Assembly: GCA_903945175.1 (NCBI GenBank)
Contig: CAJAUM010000138.1
Coordinates: 1-64,000 of the forward strand
Reading direction: 5' to 3'
DNA from: an uncultured Bacteroidales bacterium
GTDB taxonomy: Bacteria; Bacteroidota; Bacteroidia; Bacteroidales; FEN-979
DNA length: 64,000 nt
Of the stretch, positions 17,923-25,280 are shown piece by piece. Below the pieces are notes generated by a model, which had not been told where the DNA came from, ran no database searches, and was given only the letters and a program-made list of their open reading frames with translations. The position numbers and the translations under genes were made by a program. Position 1 is the first letter of the stretch, and each line of letters begins with the position of its first letter.

Positions 17923-19161
17923 CTTTCTCAACATATTCAGCGCCTGCAGCGCCGTTCTTCGTATGTTCCGGTCACGGCTGTCGCCGAATGCGTATTGTTT
18001 GGCGATTACCTCCTGCGGTGTGGCAATGGCAATCCAGGTTGTTCCCACAGGTTTTTCAGGAGTACCCCCGTCGGGACCTGCAATACCGGAGGTTGCAACG
18101 ACATAGTCCACATTAAACATGGTTTGTGCTGCAAGTGCCATTTCGGTAACCACCTCCCTGCTTACAGCGCCATGTTTTTCGAGAAGATCATCGGGGATGT
18201 GCAGGATGTTCTGCTTGATTTCATTGGCGTAGGGGACGAGAGACCCTTTGAAATAGGCGGAACTTCCCGGAATGCTGGTAATCAGGTGCGCAATGTAGCC
18301 GCCGGTACAACTTTCGACTGTTGCCAGTGTGGCATTCTTCTTCTTTAATAATTGACCTACGATCTCTTCCAGGGTCTCTTCATCATGTCCGAACAGGTAT
18401 TCTGCGATAAGGATTTCCAGCCTGGCAACTTCTGCATCCACCTGCGCCCGGATAATATCTTCCTCCTTGCCTGTCCCTGATAACCGAAGCCTGACAATGC
18501 CCGGCTGGGGGAGGTAAGCCAGTTTAATTTGCGGTGGAAGCGCCGACTCCCATTCCTCAATCTGCGCCGCCAGAAATGATTCGCCGATACCCTGTGTCAG
18601 CAAGGTCTTGTGATAGATGAATGGGGTGTGAAATAGCTCTTTCAGCTTTGGAATGATGTACCCGGTCATCATCCCCTTCATCTCGAAGGGGACCCCTGGC
18701 ATAGAGACAAAAACTGTTTTCCCGCCTCCGGGGCGGTCCTTCTCAAACCACATGCCCCTGGCGGTACCCGCTTTATTCGGAATGCCTGTACAATGTTCAG
18801 GCAGTTCAGCCTGCTGCCGGTTGAGTTCGGTGACCGCATAGCCCCGCCTGGCAAAGATCTCTTCAACATCGCGGTAGGCCGCTTCATTAAAAACCAACCG
18901 GCTCCCGAAGAATTCACAAAGTGTATGTTTGGTGATATCATCTTTGGTAGGACCGATCCCTCCCGAGATAAGTACGATACCGGCGCGCATCTCTGCCCCG
19001 GACAGCGACGCAAGGATATCCCCCCGGTCGTCGCGGATCACCGTGACCTGACTGACTGAGAATCCCGAAAGGTTTAACTGTTCTGCCATCCAGGAAGCAT
19101 TGGTGTTGATGACCTGCCCGATCAGCAATTCATCGCCTATATTGATTATTTCTACGTTCAT
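17908..19161 (-). CDS. cinA: CinA: competence/damage-inducible protein A, nicotinamide-nucleotide amidase type
   Basis: 417 residues with both CinA parts. Residues 1-170 form a molybdopterin-binding-like (COG1058) domain (EIINIGDELLIGQVINTNASWMA, SGGIGPTKDDITK). Residues 255-415 form the amidase domain (TLATVESCTGGYIAHLITSIPGSSAYF and TSGIAGPDGGTPEKPVGT). The family removes nicotinamide from NMN or hydrolyses ADP-ribose in pyridine nucleotide repair. The start ATG lies 5 bases from a TAATTTTG box, so the mRNA may be nearly leaderless. The stop codon and the residues before it come from the tandem octamer array. Confidence 0.93.
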   Translation of the reverse strand: MNVEIINIGDELLIGQVINTNASWMAEQLNLSGFSVSQVTVIRDDRGDILASLSGAEMRAGIVLISGGIGPTKDDITKHTLCEFFGSRLVFNEAAYRDVEEIFARRGYAVTELNRQQAELPEHCTGIPNKAGTARGMWFEKDRPGGGKTVFVSMPGVPFEMKGMMTGYIIPKLKELFHTPFIYHKTLLTQGIGESFLAAQIEEWESALPPQIKLAYLPQPGIVRLRLSGTGKEEDIIRAQVDAEVARLEILIAEYLFGHDEETLEEIVGQLLKKKNATLATVESCTGGYIAHLITSIPGSSAYFKGSLVPYANEIKQNILHIPDDLLEKHGAVSREVVTEMALAAQTMFNVDYVVATSGIAGPDGGTPEKPVGTTWIAIATPQEVIAKQYAFGDSRDRNIRRTALQALNMLRKNLKI

Positions 19162-19165
19162 AATG

Positions 19166-19173
19166 CAAAATTA
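19166..19173 (-). promoter_or_regulatory. -7 box of cinA (TAATTTTG on the minus strand)
   Basis: It reads CAAAATTA on the given strand, only 4 bases from the cinA ATG. Transcription would start at or next to the start codon. Confidence 0.55.
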
Positions 19174-19239
19174 GTGAATTATGGTTGCGATAGGAATGAG
19201 TTTGATCTCAGAATCCGGGCCTGTGATCGGGTTATTTTG

Positions 19240-19247
19240 TACTTTTG
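19240..19247 (+). promoter_or_regulatory. -7 box of the phosphorylase gene (TACTTTTG)
   Basis: It matches TAnnTTTG, 15 bases before the ATG at 19263, and rules out the upstream TTG at 19245 (inside the box) as the start. Confidence 0.65.
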
Positions 19248-19262
19248 TTAAAAAATTGGACT

Positions 19263-20135
19263 ATGCCCTCACTCGCAGAACCTGATCTGATCGTAAATCC
19301 TGATGGAAGTGTTTACCATATCTGTATGAGGCCTGAAGACCTCGCCGATACTGTAATTGTTGTTGGAGATCCCCAGCGGGTTCATGAAATTTCGGACCAT
19401 TTTACAGCGATCGACCATCGTGCCTCCAACCGCGAATTTATATCCCACACAGGTTATTACAACGGGAAGCGGATCACCGCCCTCTCTACAGGTATTGGAA
19501 CCGACAACTGCGATATCGTCATGCATGAACTGGATGCCCTGGCCAATTTCGATTTGCAAACCAGGATGCAGAAACCGGTGCTGCGTTCACTGAGCATCGT
19601 TCGTATCGGGACCTCCGGCTCCATCCAGGCCGATGTACCCGTAAATACCTTTGGTTTATCGACCCATGCCCTGGGATTGGATAATCTGCTTCATTTTTAC
19701 AAAGGATCGGCGGGGATCATCGATCAGCAGATGACTGCTGCGTTTGCCGCCCATGCTTCCTGGCCCAAAGACCTTTCAAAACCCTATTTTATCAAGGGTT
19801 CCGACAGGCTGATTGATCTTTTCAAGCCCTATTCTGTGGCAGGAATCACAGCCACTGCACCCGGGTTTTATGGCCCGCAGGGACGTTTTCTCAGGTTGCC
19901 GCTCGCCGATCCCGATATGATGAAAAAGCTGCAGAGTTTCAGGCATGAAGGGCACCGCATTGTGAATTTTGAGATGGAAACCTCGGCACTGTATGGACTC
20001 GGCGCACTCATGGGTCACGAAATGGTCACCATCTGCACCCTGATTGCCAACAGGGCCACCGGTGATTACAATCAGGATCATAAAAAAATCGTGATGGAGC
20101 TGATCACACTTGTACTAAATAAAATTACGAGTTAA
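19263..20135 (+). CDS. Nucleoside (uridine-type) phosphorylase
   Basis: 290 residues of the PNP/UDP phosphorylase family. Seen: VIVVGDPQRVHEIS (phosphate-binding GDPxR), an STGIGTDNCDIVMHEL loop, SIVRIGTSGSIQADV, and the nucleoside-binding end NFEMETSALYGLGALMGHE. The enzyme splits a nucleoside with phosphate to give base and sugar-1-phosphate. The FEMET sequence and overall form fit uridine phosphorylase more than purine types. The stop is followed after one base by the TTG start of the next gene, so the three genes up to 22109 are a tight operon. Confidence 0.88.
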   Translation: MPSLAEPDLIVNPDGSVYHICMRPEDLADTVIVVGDPQRVHEISDHFTAIDHRASNREFISHTGYYNGKRITALSTGIGTDNCDIVMHELDALANFDLQTRMQKPVLRSLSIVRIGTSGSIQADVPVNTFGLSTHALGLDNLLHFYKGSAGIIDQQMTAAFAAHASWPKDLSKPYFIKGSDRLIDLFKPYSVAGITATAPGFYGPQGRFLRLPLADPDMMKKLQSFRHEGHRIVNFEMETSALYGLGALMGHEMVTICTLIANRATGDYNQDHKKIVMELITLVLNKITS

Positions 20136-20136
20136 A

Positions 20137-20997
20137 TTGCCAGAAGCATCTAACATACCTGCCTTGATCAAATTGCTGGATGAACCGGATGAAACCGCGT
20201 TCGGCCTGATCCGGAATCAGATTTTTTCCATCGGACCAGATGCATTGGCTCCTCTTGAGAAGGCGCTGGAGAATACCTTCGACAACCTTGTTCAGGAACG
20301 CATCCAGGAGATCATCAGGAAACTGAACCAGGAAAATCTTTACGTTGATTTCGTAAACTGGCTTAACCTCGGTTCCGACGACCTTCTGAAGGGATTTATC
20401 CTCGTTACCAAAACACAATATCCGGCACTGGATGAAGAGGAGATCAGGATCACGATTGAACAATTGAAAATGGATGTATGGATTGAACTGCATGAAAACC
20501 TTACGGCGCTTGAAAACGTTAAGGTCCTTAACCATGTGCTGTACGACCTGCATCATTTTGATGGGAATAAAAGCGACATGAATGCACCCCAAAATTCCTA
20601 CGTGAACACCTTCCTTGAAACCCACAAGGGAGGTCCGTTGTCGCTTGGTATCCTGTTCATTATTCTGGCACAGAAACTTGGAATGCCGGTATACGGGGTC
20701 AACCTGCCGCAACATTTTATCCTTGCCTATCTTACAGATTCGGGACTCAAAAATGCTGGTGAAGATGATGTGTTGTTCTACATCAATCCATTTAACAAAG
20801 GGGCAGTTTTCACCCGTCGTGAAATAGAATTGTTTATCCGGGAGATGAAACTCAATCCCGAGAGATCATTTTTTGCCCCCTGTTCCAATCCCGACATTAT
20901 CCGCCGGCTGATCCATAGTTTAATCAATTCTTACAATCAATATGGATACCCTGATAAAATCGAAGAATTAGAAAACCTGCTTAATGCCTTTGAATGA
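20137..20997 (+). CDS. SirB1/transglutaminase-like family protein
   Basis: 286 residues. Residues 100-200 match the transglutaminase-like core of the SirB1 type: LNHVLYDLHHFDGNK, NSYVNTFLETHKGGPLSLGILFIILAQKLGMPVYGVNLPQHFILAYL. The usual Cys of true transglutaminases is not at the GGPLSL position, so catalysis is doubtful. The N-terminal 90 residues are helical, HEAT-like. The start is TTG at 20137, one base after the previous stop, and no ATG occurs until mid-protein. It overlaps the next gene by 4 bases (ATGA). The family is common in bacteria and its exact role is unknown. Confidence 0.75.
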   Translation: MPEASNIPALIKLLDEPDETAFGLIRNQIFSIGPDALAPLEKALENTFDNLVQERIQEIIRKLNQENLYVDFVNWLNLGSDDLLKGFILVTKTQYPALDEEEIRITIEQLKMDVWIELHENLTALENVKVLNHVLYDLHHFDGNKSDMNAPQNSYVNTFLETHKGGPLSLGILFIILAQKLGMPVYGVNLPQHFILAYLTDSGLKNAGEDDVLFYINPFNKGAVFTRREIELFIREMKLNPERSFFAPCSNPDIIRRLIHSLINSYNQYGYPDKIEELENLLNAFE

Positions 20998-22109
20998 AAA
21001 AAATATGTTACCCCGTCTCTCTTATACTGCTCTGCCTCATGCTTTCGGGCTGGGGGTCGAAGGGCCATAAGAAAATCAGTCAGAATTTTAGCGCAGATTT
21101 GCCACCGCAATTGTCATTTCTTAAACCGACATGGACGAACTTTGTGGTAAACCATGCCTCTGATGCCGATTACCGTAAAAATCAGGATCCTGATGAATCT
21201 CCGCGCCATTATATTGATATTGATAATTATCCCGAATTTGTCCAAACGGGCAGGATAACGCAGGATTATGATTCAGCAATCGCACAGCATGGTTATAATT
21301 TCGTGATCGGGCAGGGGATACTCCCATGGGTGATCCGGATTACATTTGATTCTTTGAAAAGTTGTTTTCAGCGTGGAGATTGGAACCGTTCATCCCTGTA
21401 TGCCGCAGACCTTGGCCATTATGTTGGCGATGGACATATGCCGCTGCATATTACCAACAATTATAACGGGCAGATAACCGGGCAAAGTGGCATTCATTCC
21501 AGATACGAGTCATCGCTGGTTGCCAAGTATGAAACGCTGATTGTTTATCCTTCTGATTCCGCACAACTTATCCAGGATGTTCCAGCATTTATCTTTGGAT
21601 TCTTATATGAAAATTATGTTTACGTCGATAGTTTGCTGCTGGCTGATGCCTATGCCAAACTCCAGGCAGGAAATAACACCTCCACCGAATATTACCAGGC
21701 TTTATGGGCCAGGTCGGGTGGCTTTACCATCCGATTGATGCGTCATGCCTCAAAAGCCCTGGCAAGCCTGATTTATACAGCATGGGTACAGGCAGGCAGC
21801 CCACTGCTCTATCCCAACGCCATTGATGAGCCGGAGGCCCTTGGCCAGCCGTTGATTTTTCAGATTTTTCCCAACCCGGCCATTGATTTCGCCTGGTTCA
21901 GCGTGGTGATCCCCAATCATCCTGCACCCTTTACCATCAGGATCTTTGATTCGCTGGGAAATTTGAAAGATACAATTGCAGCCCAGTCCACAGATGATGG
22001 ACTCAGTAAGGTCCGGTGGGACTTCCGGAATCTTGCACCCGGAACCTATGTGTGTGTGTTACAGTCAGGAACCTACCGTGATTCCAAGAAATTCATCATC
22101 GGAAAATAA
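20994..22109 (+). CDS. Secreted S1/P1-nuclease or phospholipase C-like protein with T9SS sorting domain
   Basis: 371 residues. After a signal peptide (residues 1-19) the mature chain begins at or near WGSKGHKKI, like the Trp and His that bind zinc at the start of S1/P1 nucleases. Other metal-ligand-like motifs follow: NHASDADYRK (near residue 53), ESPRHYIDID (near 68) and LGHYVGDGHMPLHI (near 140), where S1/P1 has HxxxDxHQPLH. This suggests a three-zinc phosphodiesterase fold. Residues 290-371 form a T9SS type A sorting domain (IFQIFPNPAIDFAWFS to YRDSKKFIIGK). It could degrade nucleic acid or phospholipid outside the cell. It overlaps the SirB1-like gene by 4 bases. Confidence 0.75.
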   Translation: MKKICYPVSLILLCLMLSGWGSKGHKKISQNFSADLPPQLSFLKPTWTNFVVNHASDADYRKNQDPDESPRHYIDIDNYPEFVQTGRITQDYDSAIAQHGYNFVIGQGILPWVIRITFDSLKSCFQRGDWNRSSLYAADLGHYVGDGHMPLHITNNYNGQITGQSGIHSRYESSLVAKYETLIVYPSDSAQLIQDVPAFIFGFLYENYVYVDSLLLADAYAKLQAGNNTSTEYYQALWARSGGFTIRLMRHASKALASLIYTAWVQAGSPLLYPNAIDEPEALGQPLIFQIFPNPAIDFAWFSVVIPNHPAPFTIRIFDSLGNLKDTIAAQSTDDGLSKVRWDFRNLAPGTYVCVLQSGTYRDSKKFIIGK

Positions 22110-22121
22110 AAAGTTTTTTTT

Positions 22122-22148
22122 GTCACGCGTCATGCGTCACGTGTCACG
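22122..22148 (+). repeat. Tandem heptamer array, GTCACGC type, over the sugar transferase stop
   Basis: Four units (GTCACGC, GTCATGC, GTCACGT, GTCACG) between convergent genes. The TGA stop of the minus-strand sugar transferase (22137-22139) and its last codons (Arg-Asp-Thr) are inside the array. A T run (22114-22121) lies just before it. Confidence 0.88.
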
Positions 22149-22769
22149 TTTTTTCCTCGGCCTGAACAAGCTGGCAAAGGTCAGAAACAGAATCTGAACG
22201 TACGCTCCCAGCCCCTGGTTTTCGATGTAGCGCATGTTAAGCTGGATTTTGGCCGGCATCACCTCTTCAATATAGGTTTTTTCAGGATCTGAGGATCTTC
22301 CGAGAATCTCATTTTCTGATATAAATTCAATGGATGCGTGGTCGGTAATCCCTGGTCTGACGGTCAGGATAATCCGCTGTTCGGGGGTATAGCAATCAAC
22401 GTATTTGCGGATTTCCGGTCGCGGACCGACCAGGCTCATCTCTCCCTTTAAAACATTGATCAGTTGAGGAAGTTCGTCCAGTTTTAATGTCCTAAGAAAA
22501 AATCCGATGCGGGTGATCCGGCTGTCACGGGCTCCAACAGTCAGCCCTCCATGCTTTTCAGCGCCCATAGCCATCGTCCGGAATTTGATCAGCCTGAAAT
22601 CTTTACCGTTTTTACCAACCCGTATCTGAAAATAGAAAATTCCACCCCTGGAATCAATGGAAATTAACAGTGCGATCACAATAAAAAGGGGAAAAAGGAC
22701 CAGCAGCCCTGCAAATGAAAGTAGTATGTCAAAAAATCGGATCAAAACTTCGTCATTTAAAATCGTCAC
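22137..22769 (-). CDS. Initiating sugar (glycosyl-1-phosphate) transferase, monotopic PglC/WcaJ type
   Basis: 210 residues with one N-terminal hydrophobic segment (about 15-35) and the conserved core: GGIFYFQIRVGKNGKDFRLIKFRTM, LKLDELPQLINVLKGEMSLVGPRPE, PGITDHASIEF. These enzymes move a sugar-1-phosphate from a UDP-sugar to undecaprenyl phosphate and start glycan assembly at the inner membrane. The start is GTG at 22769, located inside a tandem heptamer array. The next gene upstream on this strand is a DegT aminotransferase that probably makes the amino-sugar. The pair looks like part of a surface-glycan or lipid-linked oligosaccharide route. The tail KKRDT and stop are formed by the repeat at 22122-22148. 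Confidence 0.9.
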   Translation of the reverse strand: MTILNDEVLIRFFDILLSFAGLLVLFPLFIVIALLISIDSRGGIFYFQIRVGKNGKDFRLIKFRTMAMGAEKHGGLTVGARDSRITRIGFFLRTLKLDELPQLINVLKGEMSLVGPRPEIRKYVDCYTPEQRIILTVRPGITDHASIEFISENEILGRSSDPEKTYIEEVMPAKIQLNMRYIENQGLGAYVQILFLTFASLFRPRKKRDT

Positions 22770-22861
22770 TCGTCACTCGTCACTCGTCACTCGTCATTGG
22801 TCATTGGTCATTGGTCATTGGTCATTGGTCATTGGTCATTGGTCATTGGTCATTGGTCATT
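22764..22861 (+). repeat. Tandem heptamer array: 4 CGTCACT, 1 CGTCATT, 9 GGTCATT
   Basis: Fourteen units of exactly 7 bases with no indels. The GGTCATT part (22799-22861) is perfect. The aminotransferase stop (22864-22866) and the sugar transferase GTG (22767-22769) border it, so the entire gap of 94 bases between these two minus-strand genes is repeat. Confidence 0.97.
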
Positions 22862-22863
22862 GG

Positions 22864-24078
22864 TCATACTCCAATGATGGTCATGACTGACGCTTCTACC
22901 GCCTCCACCACCGTATCTGCCATTTCATCGGTCAGATCATAATACACTGGTAAACTGATCTCTCTGGAAAAATTATCATAGGCCACAGGATAATCCTTGA
23001 TCTGATATCCTTCATTGCGGTAGTACGTCATCATGGGCAGGGGTACGAAATGAACATTCACAGCAACTTCACGCGAAAAAATCTCACGGATGACCTGGTC
23101 TCGCTGCGCTTCGGAAATTCCGCGGATGCGCAATAAAAACACATGATAGGATGATCTTTTATTGTGAGATTCGTATTCGGGAACCTGTGCCCATTTATAA
23201 GATGAAAATGCGGAGGCATAACGGTCGAAAATCTGTTTGCGTCTTACCAGCATGTCTCCTTCGTACCGCGAAAGTTCTACCAGTCCGATAGAGGCCTGGA
23301 TATCAGTCATGTTGAACTTGTAGCCCGGTTCGATGATGTCGTAACGCCATCCCCCGACCTGTGTTTTCGCAAGGGCATCCTTGGTTTGTCCGTGCAGCGA
23401 CTTGGCGTTCAGGGCACGGTAAATGGCATCGTGATCGAATGGTTCAGGCAAATTCAGGCAAACAGCGCCTCCTTCAGCCGTGGTAAGGTTTTTTACAGCG
23501 TGGAAGGAGTAAACAGTGATGTCCGTAAGATTCCCGACCCGCTTGCCATGATATTGTCCGCCAATTGAGTGCGCTGCATCTGACAGAACCAGTATCCTGT
23601 TCAGTATGTGCTGTTCCTTCGATTCTGCTTGGAAAAGATGCTGTATCTCTGGTTTTTTAACAAGGGCATTGATGGAATCGTAATCACAGGGCCATCCTGC
23701 AATATCCACCGGCATGATGACTTTGGTGCGTGGGGTAATGGCTTTCTCAATGGATTCAAGGGAGATGTTAAAGTCTGCCCCCACATCCACAAAAACTACC
23801 TTTGCACCGCAGTGCACCACCACATTGGCTGTGGCTGAATAGGTATAGGCGGGTACAATGACCTCATCGCCCGCCTTCACGCCATACCAGCGAAGCATCA
23901 GCTCAAGGCCGGCTGAAGCTGAACTGACACACAGGGTGATTCGCTGTCCGCCATAGGCCGATAAAAGCTTCTCAAACTTCTTCGTCTTCGGCCCGGTGGT
24001 GATCCACCCTGAATAGAGTGTGTCGACGACCTCATCGACGATACGCTGGTCCATACGGGGCGGGGAGAATGGAATCAC
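22864..24078 (-). CDS. DegT/DnrJ/EryC1/StrS family nucleotide-sugar aminotransferase
   Basis: 404 residues. PLP-dependent sugar aminotransferase features: the N-terminal IPFSPPRMDQRIVDEVVDTLYSGWITTGPKTKKFE, a VIVPAYTYSATANVV loop, the PLP lysine in YSFHAVKNLTTAEGG (SxHxxK near residue 215) and the GYKFNMTDIQASIG tail motif. It should transfer an amino group to a 4-keto nucleotide sugar. The start is GTG at 24078 (reads MIPFSPP), which matches the family. It is followed by the sugar transferase, with only a repeat array between, so the two probably supply an amino-sugar glycan. purC lies upstream on the same strand. Confidence 0.9.
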   Translation of the reverse strand: MIPFSPPRMDQRIVDEVVDTLYSGWITTGPKTKKFEKLLSAYGGQRITLCVSSASAGLELMLRWYGVKAGDEVIVPAYTYSATANVVVHCGAKVVFVDVGADFNISLESIEKAITPRTKVIMPVDIAGWPCDYDSINALVKKPEIQHLFQAESKEQHILNRILVLSDAAHSIGGQYHGKRVGNLTDITVYSFHAVKNLTTAEGGAVCLNLPEPFDHDAIYRALNAKSLHGQTKDALAKTQVGGWRYDIIEPGYKFNMTDIQASIGLVELSRYEGDMLVRRKQIFDRYASAFSSYKWAQVPEYESHNKRSSYHVFLLRIRGISEAQRDQVIREIFSREVAVNVHFVPLPMMTYYRNEGYQIKDYPVAYDNFSREISLPVYYDLTDEMADTVVEAVEASVMTIIGV

Positions 24079-24080
24079 GT

Positions 24081-24101
24081 TGAATTACGAATTACGAATT
24101 G
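24081..24101 (-). repeat. Short tandem array, AATTACG type, over the purC stop
   Basis: Three AATTACG-like heptamers. The purC TAA (24092-24094) lies within it, and the array ends 2 bases before the GTG of the aminotransferase. Confidence 0.75.
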
Positions 24102-25042
24102 TTCAGGAAGTTTAGGATGTTGGATTCGATGCGCTGAAGGATATTGGTGGATTCAGCACGGATGAATTTTTCGCCGGTGATTCCTTCGTAAAGTTCGATA
24201 TAGCGATCGGAGATCTCCTTGATCCATGCATCGCTCATCTCAGGAACCTGCTGCCCCTCTTTTCCCATAAAGCCATTTGCCATAAGCCATTCGCGGACAA
24301 ATTCCTTCGAAAGCTGGCGCTGCTGCTGCCCGGTTGCCTGGCGCTCCTCATATCCTTCAAGATAGAAATAGCGGGATGAATCTGGTGTATGAATCTCATC
24401 ACACAGGTAGATTTTTCCATCATGGCCCTTGCCGAATTCATATTTGGTGTCAACAAGGATCAACCCTTTTTGTGCAGCCATCTCTGTTCCACGTTGAAAG
24501 ATGGCATGGGTGAATTTTTTGATCAGATCATAGTCCTCTTTTGGAATCAGGCCCTGGGCAAGGATTTCAGCTTCAGTGATGTCTTCATCATGTCCCTCGG
24601 CTGCTTTCGTGGTCGGGGTGATGATCGGATGAGCAAACCGCTGGTGCTCCTTCATGCCATCCGGAACCGCGACGCCACAGATTACCCTCGATCCCTTCTG
24701 GTACGAACGCCATGAACTGCCTGTAAGATAACCCCGGATGATCATTTCAACCGGATAAATCTTGCAGAACCGGCCGATGGTGACGTTGGGATCGGGACTG
24801 GCGATTTTCCAGTTTGGACAAATATCATTGGTGGCATCCAGGAACTTTGAGGCTATCTGATTCAATACCTGTCCTTTGTATGGAATTCCCTTGGGTAAAA
24901 CCACATCAAAGGCAGAGATCCGGTCACTCGCAATCATCACAAGAAATTTATCGCTGATGTTGTAAACATCGCGGACTTTCCCGGTATACAGGCTTTTTTG
25001 CCCAGGGAAGAGGAAGCTGGTCTTCATTAGAACGTTTGCCAT
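24092..25042 (-). CDS. purC: SAICAR synthetase (phosphoribosylaminoimidazolesuccinocarboxamide synthase)
   Basis: 316 residues, the usual length for the Bacteroidota type. It joins CAIR and aspartate to form SAICAR in purine synthesis. Seen: [12 protein letters not shown] (nucleotide binding), [39 protein letters not shown], and [30 protein letters not shown]. The start at 25042 ([10 protein letters not shown]) agrees with a promoter box at 25060-25067. Its stop codon lies within a short AATTACG array. Confidence 0.95.
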   Translation of the reverse strand: MANVLMKTSFLFPGQKSLYTGKVRDVYNISDKFLVMIASDRISAFDVVLPKGIPYKGQVLNQIASKFLDATNDICPNWKIASPDPNVTIGRFCKIYPVEMIIRGYLTGSSWRSYQKGSRVICGVAVPDGMKEHQRFAHPIITPTTKAAEGHDEDITEAEILAQGLIPKEDYDLIKKFTHAIFQRGTEMAAQKGLILVDTKYEFGKGHDGKIYLCDEIHTPDSSRYFYLEGYEERQATGQQQRQLSKEFVREWLMANGFMGKEGQQVPEMSDAWIKEISDRYIELYEGITGEKFIRAESTNILQRIESNILNFLNNS

Positions 25043-25059
25043 AAACTGATTTTAACGGA

Positions 25060-25067
25060 CAAAGATA
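25060..25067 (-). promoter_or_regulatory. -7 box of purC (TATCTTTG on the minus strand)
   Basis: It reads CAAAGATA on the given strand, 17 bases before the purC ATG at 25042. Confidence 0.65.
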
Positions 25068-25095
25068 GGGCAAATTGAGATAGGTTGAACCCATC

Positions 25096-25142
25096 AAACT
25101 TGAAACCAATGCCTATTGCCCATAGGTGAATTTCAAGTTTTT
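25096..25142. promoter_or_regulatory. Perfect 10-bp inverted repeat with inner stem, between divergent promoters
   Basis: Arms AAACTTGAAA (25096-25105) and TTTCAAGTTT (25131-25140), with an inner CCTAT/ATAGG stem (25112-25126), followed by Ts. It lies between the purC box and the pruA box and follows no gene end, so an operator or leader structure is more likely than a terminator. Confidence 0.6.
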
Positions 25143-25194
25143 GCTTGAATGGTCCATTTGGGCATTTAATTTAGAATGAATACAAATAATATCA

Positions 25195-25202
25195 TACCTT
25201 TG
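25195..25202 (+). promoter_or_regulatory. -7 box of pruA (TACCTTTG)
   Basis: It matches TAnnTTTG, with TTTA 21 bases upstream (25170-25173). It lies 78 bases before the pruA ATG. Confidence 0.6.
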
Positions 25203-25280
25203 CAGTGAGTAAATATTAACGATATGCAAAAATAAACATATCGATAAAAATCATAATTTTGATGAATAAAATTGACCCAT

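Noticed and set aside
22657-22942. Two open frames with VIGHWSL repeats across the heptamer array
   Set aside because: They are translations of the array on the strand opposite to the genes and end inside them.
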